Assembly: GCA_019118765.1 (NCBI GenBank)
Contig: DWYI01000031.1
Coordinates: 1 to 46,410, forward strand
Source: Candidatus Allofournierella merdavium
Lineage (GTDB): Bacteria > Bacillota > Clostridia > Oscillospirales > Ruminococcaceae
Direction: 5' to 3'
Length of the DNA: 46,410 nucleotides
This document shows, piece by piece, positions 37,934 to 46,410 of this stretch; positions within the stretch are counted from its first letter, which is position 1; each line of letters begins with the position of its first letter. The notes beneath the pieces were generated by a model. It worked only from the letters and a program-made list of their open reading frames with translations. It was not told the DNA's origin and searched no databases. The translations under genes were made by a program, and so were the position numbers.

Positions 37934-39151
37934 TCAGGCGAGAAGGTCGTCCTCGTCTTCCTGCGCTTTGCGCATGTCGATGCGGATGCGCTCCACCCCG
38001 TCGGCGGCCTGCTTTTCCAGCCAGAGCAGTTCCGGCATGGCGGCCTCCGCCGCCTCCACCTCGGCCAGGGTGGGCTTGGTCTTGGGGTGGGGCGGGGTGA
38101 AGATGGTGCAGCAATCCTCGTAGGGCAGGATGCTGGTGTCGAAGGTGCCGATGCGGCGGGCCGTCTCGATGATCTCGGTCTTGTCCATGCCGATCAGCGG
38201 GCGCAGCACCGGCAGGTCCTGGGCCGCGTCGGTGCAGGCCAGGGCCATCAGGGTCTGGCTGGCCACCTGGGCCAGGCTCTCGCCGGTGATGAGAGCCTTG
38301 GCGTCGATGTCCTTGGCGATGCGGTTCGCGATGCGCATCATGCTGCGGCGCATGAGCACGGTGAACAGCACGTCGGGCGCGTGGTCCCGGATGTACTCCT
38401 GGGGGGTGGTGTAGGGCACCACATACAAAACGCAGCTGCCGGTGTAGCCGCTGATGATCCGGGCCAGGGTGGCCACCTTGCGCTTGGCCGCCTCGCTGGT
38501 GTAGGGCGGGCTGGCGAAGTGGATGTGGTGGATGGCCAGGCCCCGCCGGGCCATGTACCAGGCGGCCACCGGGCTGTCGATGCCGCCGGAGAGCATGTTC
38601 ACCGCCCGGCCGCTGGTGCCCACCGGCAGGCCGCCCGCCCCCGGCACCTTGGGGCCGTGGATGTAGGCGCCGTAGTCCCGCACCTCCACCATGACCACGA
38701 TGTCCGGGTGATGCACGTCCACCTTCAGGCGAGGGTGTTTGGAGAGCAGGAAGCCCCCCAGCTCCCGGCTGATCTCGGGGCTCTTCATGGGAAAGGACTT
38801 GTCCGACCGCTTGGCCTCCACCTTGAAGGTGCGCACGCCGCGCAGCGCCTCGCCCAGATAGGCTTCCGCCGTGGCCTGGATGGCCGCAAAATCCTTTTCG
38901 CACACCGCCGCCCGGCTGAGGGCCGCCAGGCCGAACACCTGGCTCACCCGGTGAAAGGCCTCGTCGAAATTCGATGCGGCCTCCTCGTCCCGGGGCTCCA
39001 CATACATGGTGCTCTGGGCCTTGTACACCTGGAATTTGCCCAGCTCCCGCACCCGAAAGCGCAGGGCCTTGGCCAGCGCCGCCTCAAAGGTGGCCTTGTT
39101 CAGGCCCTTCAGGGCCATCTCGCCCTGGTAGCACAGAATGACTTCCTTCAT
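37934..39151 (-). CDS. thiI: tRNA 4-thiouridine synthetase ThiI (405 aa)
   Basis: Cytosolic ATP-dependent enzyme that makes 4-thiouridine at tRNA position 8 and can pass sulfur to thiamine synthesis. Order: N-terminal ferredoxin-like segment, THUMP domain (about 60-165), then PP-loop AANH domain with SGGIDSP (188-194), HFASPPYTSEAAKRKV, ALITGESLAQVASQTL and IGMDKTEIIETARRIGT. It lacks the C-terminal rhodanese domain of enteric ThiI, as in Bacillus, where a dedicated cysteine desulfurase supplies sulfur. That partner is the gene 39 nt upstream. The start at 39151 has AAGGAGAG. The frame is intact. Confidence 0.95.
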   Translation of the reverse strand: MKEVILCYQGEMALKGLNKATFEAALAKALRFRVRELGKFQVYKAQSTMYVEPRDEEAASNFDEAFHRVSQVFGLAALSRAAVCEKDFAAIQATAEAYLGEALRGVRTFKVEAKRSDKSFPMKSPEISRELGGFLLSKHPRLKVDVHHPDIVVMVEVRDYGAYIHGPKVPGAGGLPVGTSGRAVNMLSGGIDSPVAAWYMARRGLAIHHIHFASPPYTSEAAKRKVATLARIISGYTGSCVLYVVPYTTPQEYIRDHAPDVLFTVLMRRSMMRIANRIAKDIDAKALITGESLAQVASQTLMALACTDAAQDLPVLRPLIGMDKTEIIETARRIGTFDTSILPYEDCCTIFTPPHPKTKPTLAEVEAAEAAMPELLWLEKQAADGVERIRIDMRKAQEDEDDLLA

Positions 39152-39190
39152 CTCGTCTCTCCTTGTCGCCCCTGAGCGGGGCGGTGTTTC

Positions 39191-40357
39191 TCAGCGCAGC
39201 TGCGCCAGCGTTTTGAGGCCCTGCTCCAGGCCGTTCAGCAGCGCATCCACGTCGGCTTCGGTGTTCTCGGCGCAGAAGCTCACCCGCAGCGCCGTGTCGA
39301 TGCGCCGCGGCTCCAGGCCCATGGCCGCGAGGGTGTGGCTGGCGGCGCCCCTTGAGCAGGCCGACCCGCTGGACACATACACCTTGGTCTGTTCAAGATA
39401 GTGGAGCATGGTCTCGCTCTTCACCCGCATGGTGCTGAAGTTGAGCACCTCGCTCACCGCGTCCGCGGGGCTGTTGAGCACCACGTCCAGGCCGGCAAGG
39501 CCCGCCCGCAGCCGGGCGTTCAGCGCCGCCACATGGGCCGCGCGCGCGTCAAAGGTCTTTTCCATCCGCCTCGCGGCGGTAGCAAGGCCCACCGCGTAGG
39601 GCAGGTTCTCGGTGCCGGGGCGCACCCCCTGCTCCTGGCCGCCGCCGTGGCCCTTCTCCTGCCCGCCGCCCAGGTACGGCGGATGGATGTTATAGCCCCG
39701 GCGCAGGTAGAGCGCGCCCACGCCCTTGGGGGCGTGGATCTTGTGGCCGCTGACGGTGTAGCTGTCGATGTTTTCCAGGCTTACCGGCAGACGCATCCAT
39801 GCCTGCACCCCGTCCACATGGACGGCGGTGCGGCTGTTCGCCTCTTTCACCCGGGCGGCCAGCTTCTTTACGTCCTGCCTTGCGCCCGTCTCGTTGTTCA
39901 CCTGCATGCAGGTGACTAAAATGGTGCCCTTGTCCACCCGGTCGGCGATGGCGTCCACATCCAGACGGCCGTCCGCGCCGGGGGCCACAAAGTCCACCTC
40001 AAAGCCCTCTTCGGCCAGACGGGCCAGGGGCAGCGCCGCGCTGGGGTGTTCGAAGCCGCTGGCCACGATCTTTTTGCCCCAGCTGCGCCGGGCCAGCGCC
40101 GCGCCCAGAATGGCGATGTTGTTGCTCTCGCTGCCGCAGCCGGTGAAGAATACCTGCCCCGGCTCGGCCCCCAGGGTGCGGCCCACGATGTTCCGGGCCT
40201 TGTCCAGCAGTTCCCTGGATTCCACGCCGGGGGTGTAGAGGCTGGAGGGATTGCCCCAGTGGTTCACCATGGTCTTGTAAATGGCGTCGGCCACCTCGGG
40301 GGCCACCCGGGTGGTGGCGGCGTTGTCCAGATAGTGAAGGGCCTCGTTGTCGATCAT
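39191..40357 (-). CDS. Cysteine desulfurase, IscS/NifS/NifZ type (388 aa)
   Basis: A PLP enzyme that takes sulfur from L-cysteine as an enzyme-bound persulfide. Diagnostic parts: YLDNAATTRVAPEV, GSESNNIAILGAA, ASGFEHPSAALPL, VNNETGARQDV, the PLP lysine in SGHKIHAPKG (Lys206), RPGTENLPYAVGLA, and the catalytic cysteine in SSGSACSRGAASHTL (Cys334). Placed directly before thiI on the same strand, like nifZ-thiI of Bacillus, so it most likely feeds ThiI rather than general Fe-S assembly. No scaffold gene (iscU) is nearby. The start at 40357 has GGGAGAG upstream. Confidence 0.93.
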   Translation of the reverse strand: MIDNEALHYLDNAATTRVAPEVADAIYKTMVNHWGNPSSLYTPGVESRELLDKARNIVGRTLGAEPGQVFFTGCGSESNNIAILGAALARRSWGKKIVASGFEHPSAALPLARLAEEGFEVDFVAPGADGRLDVDAIADRVDKGTILVTCMQVNNETGARQDVKKLAARVKEANSRTAVHVDGVQAWMRLPVSLENIDSYTVSGHKIHAPKGVGALYLRRGYNIHPPYLGGGQEKGHGGGQEQGVRPGTENLPYAVGLATAARRMEKTFDARAAHVAALNARLRAGLAGLDVVLNSPADAVSEVLNFSTMRVKSETMLHYLEQTKVYVSSGSACSRGAASHTLAAMGLEPRRIDTALRVSFCAENTEADVDALLNGLEQGLKTLAQLR

Positions 40358-40403
40358 TGCGCTCTCCCGCCTTTTACCATAAGTATAAGTTTGCTCATAT
40401 TCG

Positions 40404-40429
40404 CCGAAGAGTGTTATATCTCCGGCGGG
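40404..40429. other. Leader hairpin of the desulfurase-thiI operon
   Basis: CGCCGAAGA (plus strand) pairs with TCTCCGGCG with one mismatch around an 8-nt loop, between promoter and start codon. Could influence expression; no known riboswitch was recognised. Confidence 0.3.
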
Positions 40430-40448
40430 TCATAAAAATACAGAATAT

Positions 40449-40478
40449 ATTATAGCACAACCCCGCCCGGCGGCACAA
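40449..40478 (-). promoter_or_regulatory. Promoter of the desulfurase-thiI-cinA-SpoIID-like run
   Basis: Minus strand: TTGTGC (40478-40473), 18-bp spacer, consensus TATAAT (40454-40449). Transcription would start about 85 bp before the ATG at 40357. Confidence 0.6.
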
Positions 40479-40800
40479 GGGCGCGGGGCGGGGCCAAATG
40501 CAGGGAAACGGCCGTCGAAGCGCGGAACGCGGGCGGGAAAAGGCGGGCGACGGGCAGCAGCCACAAGCGGAGCGCGGACAGGGGCGGGCAACAGCTGCCC
40601 CAACACAGAGCGGGCGACGGCAGGCCCGGCGGCCCATCGCGGCGCGGCGGCGGGCATGGGCGCAGAGCGGCGGGAAAAGGCGGCGGCGGGGCGGCGGGCG
40701 CAGGTGCGTCCGGGACAAGGGCATGCGGAACGGGAAGGCGCAGAGAGCAAAGAGGGCATGCCGCGGCCGCCCGCCGGGAAAGTGTTACTTTTGCGGCGGG
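40479..40800. other. Non-coding GC-rich stretch with degenerate short repeats
   Basis: No gene is supported. The plus strand is rich in G and A, with recurring elements such as GCGGGAAAAGGCGG (near 40530 and 40669) and GCGGGCGACGG (near 40545 and 40610). An open frame here codes for a low-complexity Arg/Gly-rich chain with no plausible start and is probably spurious. Confidence 0.5.
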
Positions 40801-40802
40801 CC

Positions 40803-40831
40803 TTGTAACCGGCGGCCGGTTCTGCTACCAT
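40803..40831 (+). promoter_or_regulatory. Sigma-A-like promoter of fhs
   Basis: TTGTAA (40803-40808), 17-bp spacer, TACCAT (40826-40831). About 60 bp before the start codon. Confidence 0.55.
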
Positions 40832-40892
40832 GGTATTGTAAGAGAAAGCGGGGCTTGTTTCGCCCCGGGATGTGACAGAAAGGGTGGCGCGC

Positions 40893-42554
40893 ATGAAAAC
40901 GGATATCCAGATCGCCCAGGAGGCGACCTTAAAGCCCATCACCGAGATCGCCGGGCAGCTGGGCCTCTCGGAGGAGGACATCAGCCTGTACGGCAGGTAC
41001 AAAGCCAAGATCGATCACCGGCTGGCTAAAAAGGCGGCCAAGCAGGGCAAGCTGATCCTGGTGACGGCCATCAGCCCCACCCCGGCGGGGGAGGGCAAGA
41101 CCACCATCAGCTGCGGCCTGGCGGACGCGCTGAACGCCCTGGGCAAAAAAACCATGCTCTGCCTGCGGGAGCCCAGCCTCGGGCCGGTGTTCGGCATCAA
41201 GGGCGGCGCGGCCGGCGGCGGCTACGCCCAGGTGGTGCCCATGGAGGACATCAACCTCCACTTCACCGGCGACATTCACGCCATCGGCGCGGCCAACAAC
41301 CTGCTGGCCGCCATGGTGGACAACAGCATCTACCAGGGCAACCCCCTGAACATCGACCCCCGCCAGGTGACCTGGAAGCGCTGTGTGGACATGAACGACC
41401 GGCAGCTGCGCTATGTGACCGACGGCCTGGGCGGCAAGGTGAACGGCACCCCCCGGGAGGACGGCTTTGACATCACGGTGGCCAGCGAGGTGATGGCCAT
41501 CTTCTGCCTGGCCACCGACCTCGCGGACCTGAAGGAGCGCCTTTCCCGCATCGTGGTGGGCTACACCTACGCCGGCGAGCCGGTGACCGCCGGCCAGATC
41601 GGCGCGGCGGGGGCGATGGCCGCCCTTTTGAAGGACGCCTTCGACCCCAACCTGGTGCAGACGCTGGAGAACAATCCCGCCATCATCCACGGCGGCCCCT
41701 TCGCCAACATCGCCCACGGCTGCAACAGCGTGATGGCCACCCGGCTGAGCCTGTCGCTGGCGGACTATGTGGTCACCGAGGCGGGCTTCGGCGCGGACCT
41801 GGGCGCGGAGAAGTTTCTGGACATCAAGTGCCGGATGACCGGCCTTGCCCCGAACGCGGTGGTGCTGGTGGCCACCGTGCGGGCGCTGAAGCACCACGGC
41901 GGCTGCCCCAAGGACCAGCTGGGTGTGCCCAACCTGGACTACCTGAAGGCGGGCGCGGCGAACCTGGCCCGCCATGTGGAGAACATGCGGGGCTTCGGCG
42001 TGCCGGTGTGCGTGGCCATCAACGCCTTCCCCACCGACAGCGCCGAGGAGCACGACTGCCTGCGGGACATCTGCGCCGAGCTGGGCGTGCCCTGCGAGCT
42101 GGCCACCGTGTTCGCCGAGGGCGGCAAGGGAGGCCTGGAACTGGGCCGGGCGGTGCTGAGCGTGATGCAGCCCGAGACGAAACTCAACTTCACCTACCCG
42201 GACGAGATGCCCCTGGCGGACAAGGTGGACGCGGTGGCGAAGAAGATCTACCGGGCGGCGGCGGTGAGCTGGAGCGCCCCCGCCAAAAAGGCGCTGGCGC
42301 GCATCGAGGCCATGGGCTACGGCAAACTGCCGGTGTGCATCGCCAAGACCCAGTACTCCTTCAGCGACGACGCCACCCTGCTGGCCGCGCCGGAGGGTTT
42401 CACCATGACCGTGCGGGACGTGCGCCTCTCCGCCGGGGCGGGGTTCGTGGTGGTGATTATGGGCAGCATCATGACCATGCCCGGCCTGCCCAAAAAGCCC
42501 GCCGCCGAGAACATCGACGTGGACGAGAACGGCCGCATCACCGGCCTGTTCTGA
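40893..42554 (+). CDS. fhs: Formate-tetrahydrofolate ligase (553 aa)
   Basis: A cytosolic enzyme that makes 10-formyl-tetrahydrofolate from formate, ATP and tetrahydrofolate for purine and one-carbon metabolism. The P-loop [11 protein letters not shown] is at residues 61-71. Family motifs [74 protein letters not shown] and the closing [12 protein letters not shown] are present. The length is normal. ATG 40893 has GAAAGGGTGG upstream; a GTG at 40872 in frame is less likely. Single-gene unit with its own promoter and terminator. Confidence 0.96.
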   Translation: MKTDIQIAQEATLKPITEIAGQLGLSEEDISLYGRYKAKIDHRLAKKAAKQGKLILVTAISPTPAGEGKTTISCGLADALNALGKKTMLCLREPSLGPVFGIKGGAAGGGYAQVVPMEDINLHFTGDIHAIGAANNLLAAMVDNSIYQGNPLNIDPRQVTWKRCVDMNDRQLRYVTDGLGGKVNGTPREDGFDITVASEVMAIFCLATDLADLKERLSRIVVGYTYAGEPVTAGQIGAAGAMAALLKDAFDPNLVQTLENNPAIIHGGPFANIAHGCNSVMATRLSLSLADYVVTEAGFGADLGAEKFLDIKCRMTGLAPNAVVLVATVRALKHHGGCPKDQLGVPNLDYLKAGAANLARHVENMRGFGVPVCVAINAFPTDSAEEHDCLRDICAELGVPCELATVFAEGGKGGLELGRAVLSVMQPETKLNFTYPDEMPLADKVDAVAKKIYRAAAVSWSAPAKKALARIEAMGYGKLPVCIAKTQYSFSDDATLLAAPEGFTMTVRDVRLSAGAGFVVVIMGSIMTMPGLPKKPAAENIDVDENGRITGLF

Positions 42555-42566
42555 GAAGAACGCAGC

Positions 42567-42601
42567 AAAAGGCACCCCTTCGGGCGAAGGGGTGCCTTTT
42601 T
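42567..42601 (+). terminator. Terminator of fhs
   Basis: AAAAGGCACCCCTTC (42567-42581) with GAAGGGGTGCCTTTT (42586-42600), 4-nt loop, T5 tail. The A-run also allows function on the minus strand. The following 190 bases up to spoVAE show only GC-rich sequence and no gene. Confidence 0.92.
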
Positions 42602-42794
42602 GTATGTCCGGGCGTGCAGCCCGCGCCGGGGGGCGGCGGAGGCCGGCCGCACTCGCGCCCGCCCCGCAGGGCAGGCGGCCCGGAGCGCCGGACCCAAGGC
42701 CGGGCGTCGGAAACGTCCCTTCGCCCGCGGGCGGACCGCCTTTTTTAGCGCGGCTCTCCTTTGTGCAGCGGCCATTTTTTCTGCGGGGCTGCCG

Positions 42795-43151
42795 TCAGTT
42801 CTGGTCTTTGGAGTGGCTGAAGGCGGCGGCCAGCACCCCGCAGGCGAGGCTGGCAGTGATGCCGGCGGCCGCAGCGGAAAAGCCGCCGCAGAGGGCCCCC
42901 AGCAGGCCCATCTTGTCCACCGTGTCCATCACGCCCTGGGCCAGCAGGTGCCCGAAGCCCAGCAGCGGCACGCTGGCCCCCGCGCCGGCAAACTCCGCCA
43001 GCGGGTCGTAGAGGCCCAGGGCGCTGAGCACAACGCCCGCCACCACATAGATCACCAGCACCCGGGCGGGGGTGATGCTGGTGAGATCGATGAGCAGCTG
43101 CCCCGCCACGCAGATGAGGCCGCCCACCACGAACGCCCAAAGGTACGTCAT
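42795..43151 (-). CDS. spoVAE: Stage V sporulation protein AE (118 aa)
   Basis: A small integral membrane protein with about four helices (LWAFVVGGLICVAGQLLIDLT, VLVIYVVAGVVLSALGLY, a middle SVPLLGFGHLLAQGVMDTV segment, and a Gly/Ala-rich last helix). It is part of the SpoVA channel that takes dipicolinic acid into the forespore and releases it at germination. The length and the motif GASVPLLGFGHLLAQG are typical. Its ATG overlaps the spoVAD stop codon (ATGA), showing translational coupling. Last gene of the spoVAC-AD-AE run. Confidence 0.95.
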   Translation of the reverse strand: MTYLWAFVVGGLICVAGQLLIDLTSITPARVLVIYVVAGVVLSALGLYDPLAEFAGAGASVPLLGFGHLLAQGVMDTVDKMGLLGALCGGFSAAAAGITASLACGVLAAAFSHSKDQN

Positions 43152-44158
43152 AATTGCTCCTCCTCGCTCACAAGTTCCACCAGGTGCGCCACGCCGGGGA
43201 TGCTCATTCCCTGCTGGCTGGTGATCTGGCTCATCAGCGCCCCGGTGGAGAGGAACAGCACCCGGCGCAGCCGCCCTTTTCGCAGCGCGGGCAGCACCCG
43301 GGCGCAGAGCACCGCCGCCGAGCAGCCCGCCCCGCTGCCGCCGGCCTGCACATCCTGCTTGTGCACGTCGTAAAGTTCCAGCCCGCAGTCGGTGTGGTTT
43401 TTTATCTCCAGGCCCTCCGCCTTCAAAAGCTGCGCCAGCAGCCGGCTGCCCACCAACCCCAGATCGCCGGTGTAGACGGCGTCATAGTCCGCGGGGGTGC
43501 GGTGGGTGTCGGCACAGTGGCGCAGGATGGTCTCGGCGGCGGCGGGGGCCATGGCCGCCCCCATGTTGGTCAGGTCGGTGACGCCGTAGTCCCGCACCCG
43601 GCCGAAGGTGGCCGAGGCCACCCGGGGCCCCGTACCATCGGGGGCCACCAGGCAGCAGCCGGCAGCGGTGGCCGTCCACTGGGCGGTGGGGGTGCGCTTG
43701 CCGCCGTAACTCAAAGGGGTGCGGTACTGCCGTTCCGCCGCGCAGAAGTGGCTGCTGACCAGGGCCGCCGCCACCTCCACACAGCCCCCCGCCGCCAGGC
43801 AGGCTGCCAGCGCCAGCGCCTCGGTCATGGTGCTGCAGGCCCCGTACAGCCCGGCAAAGGGCACGTCGGTGCGGCTCATGTGGTAGGCGGTGGCGGTACA
43901 CTGGTTCTGCAGGTCGCCCCCCAGCACCAGGCTCAGCCGCTCCAGCGGCAGCCGGGCCTTTTGCAGCGTCAGTTCCAGGCAGTGCTGCTGCAGCCGGCTC
44001 TCCGCCTGCTCCCAGGTGGCCTCGCCCAGGCTGTTCTCGGGGAAGAGCAGGTCAAATTGGGCCGCCAGCGGGCCCTCCCCCTCCTTCTTGCCGCCCACGG
44101 CCCCCTGGGCCAGGATGACCGGCGGCGCTTCAAACAGGATGGTATCGCCCTTGCGCAT
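43148..44158 (-). CDS. spoVAD: Stage V sporulation protein AD (336 aa)
   Basis: A thiolase-fold protein without thiolase activity that binds dipicolinic acid on the outer face of the spore inner membrane as part of the SpoVA complex. Visible family parts: PPVILAQGAVGGKKEGEGPL, FAGLYGACSTMTEALALAA, SSHFCAAERQYRTPLSYGGKRTPTAQWT, GVTDLTNMGAAMAPAAAETI, AVYTGDLGLVGSRLL, and AGGSGAGCSAAVL. I prefer ATG 44158, with GAGGG upstream; a GTG three codons earlier is also in frame. Sixteen nt after spoVAC and overlapping spoVAE by 4 nt. Confidence 0.95.
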   Translation of the reverse strand: MRKGDTILFEAPPVILAQGAVGGKKEGEGPLAAQFDLLFPENSLGEATWEQAESRLQQHCLELTLQKARLPLERLSLVLGGDLQNQCTATAYHMSRTDVPFAGLYGACSTMTEALALAACLAAGGCVEVAAALVSSHFCAAERQYRTPLSYGGKRTPTAQWTATAAGCCLVAPDGTGPRVASATFGRVRDYGVTDLTNMGAAMAPAAAETILRHCADTHRTPADYDAVYTGDLGLVGSRLLAQLLKAEGLEIKNHTDCGLELYDVHKQDVQAGGSGAGCSAAVLCARVLPALRKGRLRRVLFLSTGALMSQITSQQGMSIPGVAHLVELVSEEEQL

Positions 44159-44174
44159 GGCGTTCACCGCCCTC

Positions 44175-44621
44175 TCAGATCCAGGGGCGCAGGAAATAGT
44201 ACAGCGCCCCCCAGGCGGTGCTGGCCAGCACCCCGTAGACGATCACCGGGCCGGCGATCTGGAACATCTTGGCCCCCACGCCGGTGACATAGCCCTCGCT
44301 GCGGGCTTCGATGGCCTGGCTGACCACCGCGTTGGCAAAGCCGGTGATGGGCACCAGCGTGCCCGCCCCGGCCTTTGCCGCCAGCTTGTGATACCAGCCC
44401 AGGGCGGTGGTGACGGCGGACAGCGCGATGAGGGTGACGCTGGTCATGCAGCCCGCGTCGCTGCGCACAAAGCCCGCCGCCATATAGGCCTTGCGCAGCG
44501 CCTCGCCCGCAAGGCAGATGCCGCCGCCCACCAAAAAGGCCCACAGGCAGTCACGCAGCAGCTTGGAGTGGGGGCTGGCCTTTCCCACCAGCCGGCCGTA
44601 TTCTTCCACCGTGATCTTCAA
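44175..44621 (-). CDS. spoVAC: Stage V sporulation protein AC (148 aa)
   Basis: A membrane protein of the SpoVA dipicolinate channel, thought to form a mechanosensitive pore. It has about four helices: LWAFLVGGGICLAGEALRKA, MTSVTLIALSAVTTALGWY, the conserved segment GAGTLVPITGFANAVVSQAIEARSEG, and VIVYGVLASTAWGALYYFL. It uses a TTG start at 44621 with GGGAGGAG at 44630-44637; the frame is open further upstream, but those residues are unlike the family. First gene of the three-gene run. Forespore-specific expression is expected, though no clean sigma-G promoter was found by eye. Confidence 0.93.
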   Translation of the reverse strand: MKITVEEYGRLVGKASPHSKLLRDCLWAFLVGGGICLAGEALRKAYMAAGFVRSDAGCMTSVTLIALSAVTTALGWYHKLAAKAGAGTLVPITGFANAVVSQAIEARSEGYVTGVGAKMFQIAGPVIVYGVLASTAWGALYYFLRPWI

Positions 44622-44702
44622 ACAGGGTCTCCTCCCGTCTCGCAAAAAGTTCTGTTTGCAGTTTCTCCCGCGGCGGCAAAATTTATGTATCGGGCGCAAA
44701 AA

Positions 44703-44731
44703 GCGGGCGCCGGCATTTTGCCGGCGCCCGC
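44703..44731. terminator. Terminator between secA and spoVAC, active toward the minus strand
   Basis: 12-bp perfect stem GCGGGCGCCGGC (44703-44714) with complement (44720-44731). On the minus strand T5 follows; on the plus strand T6. It ends secA and separates it from spoVAC. Confidence 0.85.
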
Positions 44732-44742
44732 CCTTTTTTGTT

Positions 44743-46410
<1,668 letters not shown>

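Noticed and set aside
33531..38123. Plus-strand 1530-codon open frame
   Set aside because: Antisense to the SpoIID-like gene and cinA, with the same low-complexity composition; no family or ribosome binding site.
40498..40875. 125-codon Arg/Gly-rich frame upstream of fhs
   Set aside because: Low complexity, no ribosome binding site, and it overlaps the fhs promoter.
40800..40892. Tetrahydrofolate riboswitch before fhs
   Set aside because: The leader is about 60 nt and none of the known conserved folate riboswitch elements could be recognised.

Overview
The window looks like chromosomal DNA of a spore-forming, high-GC member of the Clostridia (Oscillospiraceae/Ruminococcaceae-like). The reasons are the spore genes gpr, spoIIP, spoVAC-AD-AE, a SpoIID-domain protein and a sleC-type cortex-lytic gene. 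Firmicute-type housekeeping genes (rpsT, secA, thiI with its own cysteine desulfurase, fhs), AGGAGG ribosome binding sites, and a YesM/YesN plus LplB/YtcP/lipoprotein sugar-import cassette point the same way. GC is high throughout, so long open frames on the antisense strand are common and were discounted. No rRNA, tRNA or CRISPR array was seen.

Layout. 1-4.2 kb (+): YkvI-like transporter, L-cysteine desulfidase (cyuA) and MalY/PatB C-S lyase, a likely cysteine uptake and breakdown set. 4.2-7.0 kb (-): an M15-type zinc peptidase and, just upstream of it, the C-terminal part of a sleC-type gene that has no start codon. 7.0-19.05 kb: an inserted element of about 12.05 kb. It carries a two-component system, a sugar ABC importer, two DUF4091/GH123-like proteins, a 57-aa protein and a large serine recombinase. 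19.02-19.63 kb (-): the N-terminal part of the same sleC gene. 19.7-29.3 kb: aldose epimerase, tcdA, a lipoprotein, an MBL-fold hydrolase, an AraC regulator divergent from a membrane alpha/beta hydrolase, an FGGY kinase and araA. 29.4-31.9 kb: spoIIP and gpr (-), divergent from rpsT (+). 32.2-40.4 kb (-): an LCP protein, then the run iscS-thiI-cinA-SpoIID-like. 40.9-42.6 kb (+): fhs. 42.8-46.4 kb (-): spoVAC-spoVAD-spoVAE and the end of secA.

Main finding. The two sleC parts are on the same strand, in the right order, and meet at a shared CCTGG (minus strand). Removing the 12,046 bp between the two copies fuses them in frame into one 884-residue protein that reads through a conserved motif of the family (SEVYPTW/PEQALRAN). 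The recombinase ends about 27 bp from one junction. Upstream of it there is a sequence resembling a sigma-E/sigma-K -10 element, and its start codon overlaps the stop of a 57-aa protein. This is the architecture of developmentally excised intervening elements such as skin in sigK and SPbeta in spsM. Here, however, the target is a cortex-lytic gene and the cargo is a complete carbohydrate sensing, import and hydrolysis system rather than a prophage. Excision during sporulation is an inference; the split gene, the in-frame join and the recombinase are visible in the sequence.
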